A DNA stretch of 64,000 bases from Verrucomicrobiota bacterium (lineage in GTDB: Bacteria; Verrucomicrobiota; Lentisphaeria; JABSQK01; JAJFLO01), in assembly GCA_021772675.1 (NCBI GenBank), contig JAJFLO010000188.1:40863-104862 (forward strand), given 5' to 3'. How positions within the stretch are numbered: the first letter of the stretch is position 1; the number at the start of each line of letters is the position of its first letter. Of the stretch, positions 32,001-40,400 are shown one piece after another. Position numbers and translations under genes: made by a program. The notes below the pieces were generated by a model, which made no database searches, had not been told where the DNA came from, and saw nothing but the letters and a program-made list of their open reading frames with translations.

Positions 32001-34409
32001 GCTTCGGCACAAATAAGAAAACATTTGTTAGATGCGCCATCGAAACCCGGTCCACATTTAACCAAGAAATCGATGCCGCACGTAAATCCAAAACTGCTTC
32101 GAGATAAAACCTTGCACCAATTCAAAACCATCTTTGGAGAAATCATCAAATTGGATGTTGAAAAAATTGATGTCAGTGAGCCTCTGACAAGTTATGGCAT
32201 TGATTCTGTCATGATTAGCCAGCTTAACTTAAAACTTGCCGATATTTTTGATGAACGATTGTCACAGACCTTATTTTACCAATACGAGACGCTAAACGCC
32301 TTAACGACTTATTTAATTAACGAATATCCGGAAGGTTGTATTCAGTGGACCGGACTCATGAATCGTGATTTACAAGGTGTCCAGCCCGCTGAATCACATT
32401 TCAGTAATGAATTTCCTGTGCTAACCTCATTGAAATCCGGGAAGAAAGCAATACGTAAATATTCTTTGGATGGGCCTGACAACAGAATCAGAGAACGCAT
32501 CGCCATAATTGGGCTGAGTGGGCGTTATCCACAGGCACGAACTATGGATGAATATTGGGAGAATTTGCAGGCCGGGAAAGATTGTATTACGGAGATTCCT
32601 GAGGAGCGTTGGGATTGGAAAGAATTCTACCATGAAAATTCGAATGAAGCGAAAGTATTACGAAAAAGTTGCAGTAAATGGGGAGGTTTTTTAGACGGAG
32701 TTGATCAGTTTGATCCGTTGTTTTTTAATATGACACCTCGAGAAGCAGAAAATATAGATCCTCAAGAACGGTTATTTTTAGAGGAATGCTGGAAGGCATT
32801 GGAAGATGCGGGTTATGCTCCATCTAATTTACCCGCTCCATTACGCCAAAGAACAGGGGTATTTGCGGGGATTACCAAGCAAGGATTTAATTTATATAGC
32901 GTAGAAACAGAGGATCAATTCCCTACGACTTCGTTTTCATCTTTGGTAAATCGAGTTTCCTATTTTTTGAATCTCCAGGGCCCTAGTATTCCAGTAGATA
33001 CAATGTGCTCCTCAACTCTAGTCGCCATTCATGAGGCCTGTGAGTACATTCGGAATGGGAAGGGTGATTTGGCGATTGCAGGAGGTGTAAACTTGTATTT
33101 ACACCCATCTACCTATTTAGGACTATCTGTGGGCATGATGATCTCGAATACCCCAAATAGCACTGTGTTTGGAAAAGGAGGGACCGGATTTGTTCCTGGA
33201 GAAGGTGTGGGCGTCGTTATCCTTAAGCCTTATGACCAGGCTCTTAAAGATGGGGACAGTATTTATGCGGTCATTCAAGGCACTGCAGTGAATCATAATG
33301 GCAAAACCAATGGTTACGCAGCTCCTAACCCACATCAGCAGGCGTCGGTGATTCGACAAGCGCTCGAACATAACAATATAGACCATCGAAGCATCAGTTA
33401 TATTGAAGCTGCCGCGAGTGGATCCGAATTGGCCGATGCATTAGAAATGAACGCGTTGACTGAAGTTTTTAGTAAACGTGACGGTGTTGAAGGAAACTAT
33501 AGAATAGGATCAGTAAAATCCAATATCGGGCATTGTGAAGCTGCTTCAGGTATAGCGCAATTAACCAAAGTTATATTAGCTTTGAAGTACAAGATACTGC
33601 CGCCAACCCGACTCGCGGAAGATTTAAATCCGAGTATTAATTTTAATCAACTGCCATTTCAGTTGCAACGAGAAGTATCCGAATGGAATACTGTGACAAT
33701 TGATGGAGTCACGGGGCCGCGTCGAGCCGGAATTACAAGTGTTGGGGCTGGCGGAGTGAATGCTCATATGATTGTTGAAGAATTCGTTCCGGAATCCACG
33801 GCACCTCCTCGTCATGAGAGCAATATCGCCCCTGTTCTCTTTAGTCTTTCCGCCAAAAATAAAAATAGATTGGAAGATTATGTTAAGCAATGGATCACCT
33901 ATCTGAAAAATCAGCAACGTATTGATATGGAAAACATTACCTATACTCTTCAAATTGGACGAGAAGCAATGACCTGTCGATTTGCCACTGTTGTCGAAAG
34001 TCAAGAAGAGCTCATCGGCCAATTAGAACAATGGGACATACGGCAAGAAAATACCGATTGCAGTTATTTTGGAGATTTGGATAACAATATAGGGACGATT
34101 GATGGAGACGTTCCGCAAGCGATCACCAATAGGGATTTGTGTGAGTTAGCCAAATTATGGGTGGGAGGACATGCAATTCCGTGGACGGAGTTGTGGCAAG
34201 GAAAGAAAATGATGAAAGTCGCGAATTTACCGTCCTATCCGTTTGCAGGAAGAAGATGTTGGATACGTCTCAATCAAGGTGATCACGCTAACGGAAATGG
34301 TGAAGCGAAAATAATTGATGATGAGTTTTATCGGAATCTCTACGAGAACATATTTGCCGGCGATCTATCTGAACGCCAATTTGAAAAATTGTTAATGCCG
34401 TCAAAATAG
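23052..34409 (+). CDS. trans-AT polyketide synthase: docking-KS6-DH-KR-ACP | KS7-DH(inactive?)-KR-ACP | KS8(KS0)-docking
   Basis: KS6 23270-24550 (NTACSGSS, EAHGASS, KPNIGH); DH 25110-26010; KR 26590-27150; ACP 27400-27630 (YGIDSLMV); KS7 27800-29130 (DTMCSSSL, EAHGTGTSLGDP); DH 29780-30680; KR 31300-31860; ACP 32090-32340; KS8 32490-33790 (DTMCSSTL, but IEAAASGSELADA). Helical docking-like termini NPIYKKLAEDFCVGKYTDEEFKSLVEEI and FYRNLYENIFAGDLSERQFEKLLM. Confidence 0.95.
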   Translation: MNTNFDNPIYKKLAEDFCVGKYTDEEFKSLVEEIRPPLKEPLIAEKDRIKSMPQDELMSKAYYDHDASNDQEKAIAIIGMSGFFPGSDSIEDFCEKIEHQESLFVNVPSNHFPEKEIQKRYGAFLDNIAGFDNELFKIPSVEAEYMDPRQRLLLMSVWHTLEDACYLPSQINQSIVDVYIASEGDPYTSILMEADISPYTPIGMSSWALPNRISHSFNFKGKSLSINTACSGSSVALYKAIQALRQNEADYAVVGAANLFIGSGISIVYLGQESLGILGNSRSCYPFQKNAKGFLPAEGIITVLLKKYSHAVRDNDNIHAVLLGAHVNHTGGYGSLTMPSADSQSDAITNAYLDANIAPSTVTYIEAHGASSLIADVEEIKAFKMGEKKLQKQFECSQDYPCKISTIKPNIGHANSASGLMSLIRVIHSLKVKKKLGIKDFSGYNDQISLENTRFYINDETESWERIKKADGSEIPRRAAINNFGAGGVNAHLLVEEYCRNKDENNSLFSLPENKNTYFLALSGLYEEQLIQYANFISHFLPHHPEVSPEQLEYFYLTTRKPLRHRVVFRYKSFDELNKKLKKYTESKGKSGYFFKNDLNNKNIAADIFQKYSKFSDFLKTVTKETDKTILFELWIYGIESSMDHFYKNKSIAKLSLPRYPFKMGRFWIEPSRKANLLHSQPYRDSSKIHPLLHRNTSTFTEQRFSSTFTGEEFFLSDHVVKSKKVLPGVAHLELVRVALDQAADPLEESQTSIQLKNVGWIRPIIIEDKPTQIHIGLFPEENGQIHYEIYGKPEISEEELHVYSTGTAILSDFIRVPPLNLSDLQSQMNKDNLDPDRLYSVIKEMGINLGPKLRGIKKLYIGENQVLAELTLPSSILETQDQFVLHPSLMDSTLQASIGLPLGSSDALGTERKTNLARIASSIKLSIPFALEELEITGKCTASMWTWIRYADGSGPEAKIQKLDIDLCDELGNICARMKGYSSRVLGGEISNSRSSEVGTLLAHPLWKDQRISVNNTKLAYSGHWVMLCEFAGLTPIDIETQIPGSSCRVLQTKQEAPESRFRDYAIQVFEEIQRILKGKAKENVLIQIVVPLLEEQQLFCGLSGLLKTAQLENPKLLGQLVEIGPHEDAKEIIAKLRECSQCPSDRDIRYQKGQRFIAGWSNIDDVHPDDVSIPWKEQGIYLITGGMGGLGHIFAKEIAQMVKDATVILIGRSPLDKDKRIRIMELEALGARVKYMQMDVTNKTAVADVIQKIKEDFGCLHGIIHSAGIIQNNFIFKKSREEIQDVLAPKVSGLVNLDQATKDLSLDFFIFFSSVAGTMGNPGLADYAAANAFMDAYAAFRNQLVNSKQRRGQTLSINWPFWKEGGMKLDEEIEKMMMANTGLVALQTSTGIQALYQGLASGRYQVMVLEGNKTRIQLLLQEQQSKNNTSITPVTQHKTSAIPERERDMLQDKAANYLKGLLSPVIKLPPHLIEVDAPMEKYGIDSLMVMQLTNQLEKTFGSLSKTLFFEYPTILELTSYFLKSHSEQLTPLLAIKEDSQTSISKTEVSVSEADSVKPPKNRLQRHRFSSPQVIIDREKVTMALDIAVIGVSGRYPKSNNIQEFWENLKNGKDCITEIPNERWDHSLYFDKDKNKLGKTYSKWGGFLDGVDQFDPFFFGISPREAEIMDPQERLFLECVVETLEDGGYTRKALSQYQGGGLMGNVGVYVGVMFEEYQLYGAQETILGRPIALSGSPSSIANRVSYFYDFHGPCMAVDTMCSSSLTAIHLACHSLQRAECELAIAGGVNITIHPNKYLILAQGKFASSKGRCESFGVGGDGYVPGEGVGAVLLKPMSGAIRDGDQIYGIIKGTAINHGGKTNGYSVPNPNAQANVIGQAFSEAGINPRTISYLEAHGTGTSLGDPIEITALNKSFENYTLDKQFCAMGSVKSNVGHCESAAGIAGVTKVLLQLKYAQLVPSLHSRNLNPNIDFAKTPFVVQQQLDEWKRPMIKVNGEIKEYPRIAGISSFGAGGSNAHVILEEYIEKGSEFRVQGSEVGKEKPVLIVLSAKNEERLKEAAKNLLTYLEKAHFDSQICSRAEQDEQYRTVTQRSGNLKSKILNLTDLAYTLQIGREAMEERLGLIVESITELVEKLHNFLEGREDFENLCTGRVRQHKEASALFSADEDMAKTIDAWITKRKYSKILDLWVKGMTLDWNKLHREKKPRRISLPTYPFARERYWVPVNSNQISVISNQISEVVHPLLHKNTSDLSIQRFSSIFTGQEFFFANHTVKGEKILPEAVYLEMARAAVEKASGSAQGGYTGICLKDVVWGANPFIVNHHPSEVHIDLFPGENGRILYEIYSNSETAEKEPIVHGQGVAVLSSIDNDTPLNLTRLQTDINQYSLSSNEYYEIFKSIGVDCAAIDQSVEKVFIGKNQVLAKLSLPSSVTETRDQFVLHPGIVESALQASIGLKIRAGDNPSIFGNGSSEREPFYPFLPFKIEAVDIHGSCQSFMWVWIRHTDNDIAEGKVKKLDIDLCDDRGAVSVRMKGVSLTSYNPDGQRLLNGKVSDSSVIPDHSEDSEHPSTETLLFHPQWKEKSLSDEAIKVSHSQHVVILCERNEVSSKHLRERMDNVEFFTLKCKMKNIDKIFQNFAVETFKIIQDILKEQSGQQKVLVQVVIPDSGEQHLFSGLSGLLKTAHLENPNLLGQLIEVNSEKNSNEIIELLLDNSRAPLDQLIRYQGGKRHVGIWRELKRFQEVTHHPWRDRGVYLITGGAGGLGLIFAREIAQKAKNVTLILTGRSPIDDARKKHLKALQELGAQAEYKQVDVTDKMAVFSLAKQIRENFSRLHGIIHSAGIIQDNFILKKDPQELEKVLAAKVSGLVNLDQASKDFDIDVVILFSSVAAGLGSPGQADYATGNAFMDAYATYRNKLVAAKQRQGQTLSVNWPLWKDGGMQINEETEVKMRQQLGMVAIETESGIQALYQSIASGRDQVLVLEGASAQIRKHLLDAPSKPGPHLTKKSMPHVNPKLLRDKTLHQFKTIFGEIIKLDVEKIDVSEPLTSYGIDSVMISQLNLKLADIFDERLSQTLFYQYETLNALTTYLINEYPEGCIQWTGLMNRDLQGVQPAESHFSNEFPVLTSLKSGKKAIRKYSLDGPDNRIRERIAIIGLSGRYPQARTMDEYWENLQAGKDCITEIPEERWDWKEFYHENSNEAKVLRKSCSKWGGFLDGVDQFDPLFFNMTPREAENIDPQERLFLEECWKALEDAGYAPSNLPAPLRQRTGVFAGITKQGFNLYSVETEDQFPTTSFSSLVNRVSYFLNLQGPSIPVDTMCSSTLVAIHEACEYIRNGKGDLAIAGGVNLYLHPSTYLGLSVGMMISNTPNSTVFGKGGTGFVPGEGVGVVILKPYDQALKDGDSIYAVIQGTAVNHNGKTNGYAAPNPHQQASVIRQALEHNNIDHRSISYIEAAASGSELADALEMNALTEVFSKRDGVEGNYRIGSVKSNIGHCEAASGIAQLTKVILALKYKILPPTRLAEDLNPSINFNQLPFQLQREVSEWNTVTIDGVTGPRRAGITSVGAGGVNAHMIVEEFVPESTAPPRHESNIAPVLFSLSAKNKNRLEDYVKQWITYLKNQQRIDMENITYTLQIGREAMTCRFATVVESQEELIGQLEQWDIRQENTDCSYFGDLDNNIGTIDGDVPQAITNRDLCELAKLWVGGHAIPWTELWQGKKMMKVANLPSYPFAGRRCWIRLNQGDHANGNGEAKIIDDEFYRNLYENIFAGDLSERQFEKLLMPSK

Positions 34410-34420
34410 GAAAAGCATAA

Positions 34421-37400
34421 GTGGATAATCAATTAAAGTTCTTGTACCAACAAATAAAAGACGGAACGATCTGTCGCAATGATGCCGTGAACCGATTGAA
34501 GCAGTTAAAAATGGTTCCGCACTCTGAATATGGTTCTGAATCAGAATCCGAAAGCATGAATAAAACAAGCTCCGAATCTTTCCACGGTAAGCATGATGGA
34601 GTATCCACCGGTGAAGAAGGCGGTAATAAAGCAGTTGAGTTCTATACACTAGGAGCGAAGGGAAAAACCAATGACTTTCAAGACGATTACTTAACATTTT
34701 GCCCGTTTCCTGAACGTATTCCGGGATTTTCAATGAGTAGAGTATTTTTGAATCCGGAAACGTTCCATGTAGAATTCGAGTTGATAAAAGACAAACAAAT
34801 TGAGTTACGCCAAGTTCTCTTTTGTAAAGAGGATTTTAATCAAATTCATTCAGTTTTTGATATTGGCTGCGGTCATGGGACGGATGTCATCCAGATTGCA
34901 ACGCTCTATCCTCATATTCAAACCTGCGGATTTACCATTACTCAAGACCAAGCAATACTCGGCAATCAACGAATTGCAAATATGAACTTGAGGGCCCAAG
35001 CGAAAATTTTCCATAAAGATAGCTCTTTAAACATCTTTCCGGATCACTATGACCTCATTATGGGCATTGAAGTGAGCTTTCATATTCGCAATAAGGATGG
35101 ATTATTTAAGAATATCTCATCCTCCCTTAACGACAACGGCAGGGTTCTCTTGATAGATTTTATTGCCAATTTAAGGGGACCCATTGTCGATTCCAACGTC
35201 GGAATCAGCATCCCTACGGTTGAAGAATGGGGTGAGATTTTATCGAAACATCACTTAGCTATTGACGAAGTAATCGATGTTTCTCCCCAAATTGCAAATT
35301 TTCTTTATGACCCTAAATTTAAACAAAACACAGAAAATCTTCCACAGGTTGCACGAGATACTTTTCAAAACTATACGAATCAATCCATATCTCTACAAAA
35401 GGAATGGCTTAGTTATTGTTTGTTTAAGCTTAGAAAAGATACGAATTACAGTGAGTCGGAGCTCTGTAGACATAATGCGAAAAAAATCGCGAAAAAAACA
35501 CCCTACTCTGAAGCCTTAAAAGAAATGTTATATTGTGGCCATATTCCTTATCCTAAAACCCGGAAATCCACACACAATAAATCTCTTAGTCAGGACCGAA
35601 ATTCCCAAAAAAATAATTTGAAATCAACCTCCGAGAATGCAAACATTATCCCGCTCGATTTGACAGAAATCAAGGCAAACCTGGTGGATATTTTTGTTGA
35701 AGTTTTAGGGTTCCAAAGGGAAGAAATTGAAGAAAAAAAACTCTTTCAGGAGTTAGGAATCGGATCCATGAATGCGGTGGAAATACTGGAGTCGATTAAT
35801 GCCGAATTTAATCTAAAATTACCGACTAGCATTGTCTTTGAATGCAATCAATTAGATTCATTGGCAATGTGTATTAAGGAACATCTTCCGAAATACACCG
35901 GCGCAAAAAAGGAAGCAATCAGCAAAGAAGTCGGACGCTCAGATAATGAAGGCCATTTTAACAAAAAAAATGCAAATAGCAAACACCGCCAAACGTCTTT
36001 TTCTGAAATAGGAAATCAACCTCTCTCTTCAAGTAATTATCATCAGGAAATTACCGACGATATCGCTATTATTGGGCTTTCTTGTCGTTGTGCCGGAGCA
36101 AATGATCAAAATGAATTTTGGGATATTGTAAGCAAAGGTAAAAATTGCATCCATGAAATTACGAATGATAGATGGCTTGATTTTCTAAAACTCAATTCTC
36201 CCCATCAAATGCCGAAGTGCTACGGAGCAATGGAAGATATAGAATATTTTGATTCCTTATTTTTTCATATTTCTCCTAAAGAAGCGGAATCCATGGATGT
36301 GCCTCAACGGATTCTATTAGAAGAATGTTATAAGGCTCTGGAAGATTCCGGGTATAACCCATCATTATTGCGTGAACAACAAGTGGGAACTATAATCGGG
36401 GCCATGGCAAGCACTTCCAGCCTGAACGATCTTTCTCATTTTTCCATGTTGGGTTCGGAAACAAGTATTTTGTCGGCTAGAATCGCCTACTGCTTAGACC
36501 TGAAGGGCCCCGCATTGGCAATCAACACCGCATGTTCGTCCTCCCTCGTAGCTATTGATCTAGCCTGTCAGCAATTAAGAAATCGGCAAATTCATCTCGG
36601 AATTGCTGGGGGGATTACAATTTATACCCATCCGGGAGCTTTTATTTCTATGAAAAATGCGGGAATGCTCTCGCCTACAGGGCAATGTAGGCCTTTTGAC
36701 AATAGGGCGAATGGGATTTTGGTCGGAGACGGTGTAGGAGTTGTCATTTTGAAACGGCTGCAGGACGCAGAGAGGGACAATGATTTTATTTACGGCGTTA
36801 TACGCGGCATTGGCTGCAATCAAGACGGCCGAACTTCCGGAATTACCGTACCAAGTTTCCTGTCCCAAAGTCAATTAGAAGAATCGATCTATAGAAAAAC
36901 TCTAATTTCTGTTGAAGATATTCAGTACATTGAAGCACACGGCACTGCAACTAAGTTAGGAGATCCTGTAGAGATTCATGCGTTAACTCGTGCATTCGGA
37001 AAATTTACCGGCAAGAAACGTTTTTGTGCGATAGGGTCTCTGAAAGCGAATATAGGCCATACCACCGCTGCAGCAGGCGTCTTGAGTGTTATTAAGGTTC
37101 TGCTGGCTTTAAAACACAAACAGATGCCTCCTTCGATCAATTTTACCGAAGAAAACGAGCATATTGATTTCGAAAATAGCCCGGTTTATGTAAACACGTT
37201 TTTAAAAGAATGGCCGACCAATTCTAATGGATCTCGCCTGGCTGCTATAAGTTCCTTTGGATTTAGCGGAACAAATGCACATATGCTCCTTGAGGAATAT
37301 GGCCGGAAAGCAAGAGTTTCCCCAAAACTCGCGATTCCTCACGATGGGCTCATTCTGATTCCTCTATCTGCAAAAAATAAAGAACGCTTGCAAGCCTATT

Positions 37401-40400
37401 CCGGAAAACTCCTAAAATTTCTTAAGATGACACTATCGGAACCCAAAGATTCGGAACTCAACACTACTGAGTTACGTCAAGAATTCTTACAAAACAGTGT
37501 TCGCTGCTTGCTCTCTTCAATCCTGAATATCGAAGAAAATGAATTTGAGACAGAACAGAATTTACTTAACTACGGAGTGGAACACATTCACCTAACACAA
37601 CTGTTGGAACAGCTTCAAAAGAAATTCAATATTGAGGTTGACGTAAAGAAATTCCTGGAAACAAACTCTATAGCTTCAATAGCCACTTATCTCAGAGAAA
37701 ATCCTTCGAAATCCTTCGAAACTCAGATATCTGGTTTTCACAAGAAACAAAATTTGTCTCAGAAAATAGAGAAAAGTCATTTAGATAATTTGGAATGTTT
37801 TCTGACTTCCCTAGCCTACACTCTCCAGACAGGAAGGGAAGCTATGGAAGAACGGGTCGTATTTATAGTTAAAGATCTTGATGAATTAATTGTAAAATTA
37901 GAAGCCTTTGAAAATAATAGTAAGGAGATCGACAAGTGTTGGCGGGGGCAAACTAAGCGAACTCGTGCAGGAGTCGCCCTGCTGGAGGGAGACGAAGACT
38001 CACAAGAATTGATTAATAAATGGATAAAGAAAGGTAAGCTCAATAAGATTGCCGAATTGTGGACTCAAGGCTTTGCTATAGATTGGGAACATCTATATGG
38101 AGAATTAAAGCCGTACCGGATCTCTCTACCAACCTATTCTTTTGCCAAGGATCGCTATCGGATTCCCGAAATCGAGAACAATACAAGTAAAATTAAGGAT
38201 GCCTCAATAGGTATATGCACGATTCATCCTCTCTTACACCAAAATACCTCCGACCTCCTGGAACAACGATTCAGTTCTACCTTTACAGGCAATGAATTTT
38301 TCCTGACAGATCATCAGGTGAAAGGACAAAAAATCCTACCTGGAGTGGCATACATCGAGATGGCGCGAGCAGCTGTAGAAGAGGCTGTGAGACCACTTAA
38401 GAAAGAAGATGACACTGTTCTGCTCAAATATGTAACATGGGCTCGCCCTATCTTCGTCAATAGTCACCCAAAGAAGGTGCATATCGGACTCTCTGCGGAA
38501 GACGATGAACAGATTCTGTATAAAATCTACACGAAACCTGAAAACACAGAAGAAGAGCCTGTAGTACATAGCCAAGGAGTAGCGTTACTGCGAGTTCTGA
38601 ATGAACCTCCAGCCCTGGATATCTCAAGCTTACAGACGAAAATAAACCAAAAAAATATTAGTTCTGAGGAATGCTATGCCCTCTTTGATGCCGCAGGCAT
38701 TGACTATGGCCAGGGACATCGAGGCATTGAAAACGTCGCCATAGGAAACAACCAGGTACTGGCTAAGCTCTGTTTGCCTTCTTCTGTTTCAACGACTCAC
38801 GATCAATTTGTGCTGCATCCCAGTATCATGGATTCGGCGCTCCAGGCATCCTTTGGCCTCATGATTGGCTCGGACGATTCGATGTCGCCTGGTCGCTTAA
38901 ACGATGAATCAAGCGGAATTCCACCTCTCAAACCATCCTTGCCTTTTGCACTACAAGAGCTTCAGATCTTTAATTCTTGTAAATCGTCTATGTGGGTATG
39001 GATACGTTACACCAATGAAAACATAACACCGGATAAGACACAAAAGTTAGATGTTGACCTCTGTGATGATACCGGTAAAATTTGTGTGAGAATGAAAGGG
39101 TTTTCAACAAGAATCCTCCACGGTGAGATTGATATAGGAAGTCAAGTTGCCCAAAGTCGTAAAGAATTGAATTCACACGATAAACCCGGTTTGATTGATA
39201 ATTACTTCTGTGTTAGTAAAAACAAAGAAATAGAGACAGACAGCGCTAGTTCCCCCACTCCGTGTCAGGCCTTTCCCGGAACAACCATGGTAACCACCGT
39301 ATGGAGTCCTATTCCCTGGACCGAATTTAACCAAAACAACAAAGAAACCGTGGGAACCTCACCATCGCTTAATTTTGAGGTTAACGCCGAAATCGCTCGA
39401 ACGAGCGCCAATGAGTATGAACAGAAAACCGTTTCAGCCGAGGTCTTGCGAGACGAGAATTCTATTTTTCCAGATACGACTGCCCAAATTTTGATCGTCG
39501 GAGGGACAAAAGCCAAGGGGCGTTCAATTCAGCAAGTCTATCCGAATGCAAGGGTATTAGAAATTCGGTCCAAGGACAGCGTTAGTATAATTGCCGAAAA
39601 ACTAAAAGCTGCTGGTTCGATCGACCACATTGTCTGGATCGCTCCTGATCATTCATTAAAATCAGTGACGGACGAAGCCGTTCTTTACAATCAAAATCAA
39701 GGTGTTTTGCAAGTGTTCAGAATGATAAAAGCCCTGCTTTCTCTCGGCTATGGCACTAGAGGGCTGCAGTGGACTCTGCTGACAACGCAAACTCAGGCTG
39801 TCAAAAAAGATGACTCGTTAAATCCAACTCACGCGAGTCTTCATGGATTGGTTGGGAGCATGGCCAAAGAATATGCGAACTGGAAGGTCCGACTAATTGA
39901 CCTAGAAAGCGGTTCTGATTGGCCGATTAACACGTTGTTTACTATACCTGCGGATCCCCAAGGAAACGCATTGGCCTATCGGAAAGGCGAATGGTATCGT
40001 CAAAAAATCATACCAATTCAGCAATTTTCAGTGGAGCAACAAATATACAAAACGAATGGCGTGTACATAGTAATTGGAGGTGCTGGAGGAATCGGCGAGA
40101 TATGGAGCAAATCGATGATTCAGAAATACCAGGCACAAATCATTTGGATCGGAAGGCGACAAAAAGACAAGGCAATTCAAGCGAAACTAGAGTCGCTATC
40201 AAAGTTTGGACCAACACCTCACTATATAGCCGCAGATGCAAGCGATAAAAAGTCTTTAGAAAAAGCGCACGAAGAAATTAAGCAAAACTACAGTCAGATT
40301 TCTGGCGTGATTCATTCTGCTATTGTTTTGTTAGACCAAAGTCTGGGGAATATGGACGAGGAACGATTTAATTCCGGGCTGTCGCCAAAGATTGATATAA

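Noticed and set aside
466-34022. Many short ORFs (60-156 aa) on the - strand or alternative frames inside the PKS genes
   Set aside because: They lie entirely within long, strongly supported PKS coding sequence, have no recognisable motifs, and are shadow ORFs of conserved domains (similar ones recur over homologous domains).
34650-35430. Calling the N-terminal methyltransferase of the third PKS a C-methyltransferase
   Set aside because: Its motif (DIGCGHGTD..., SFHIRNKDGLF) differs from the two GAGTGGTT C-MTs in the same protein and fits O-MT domains of trans-AT PKSs next to KS0.
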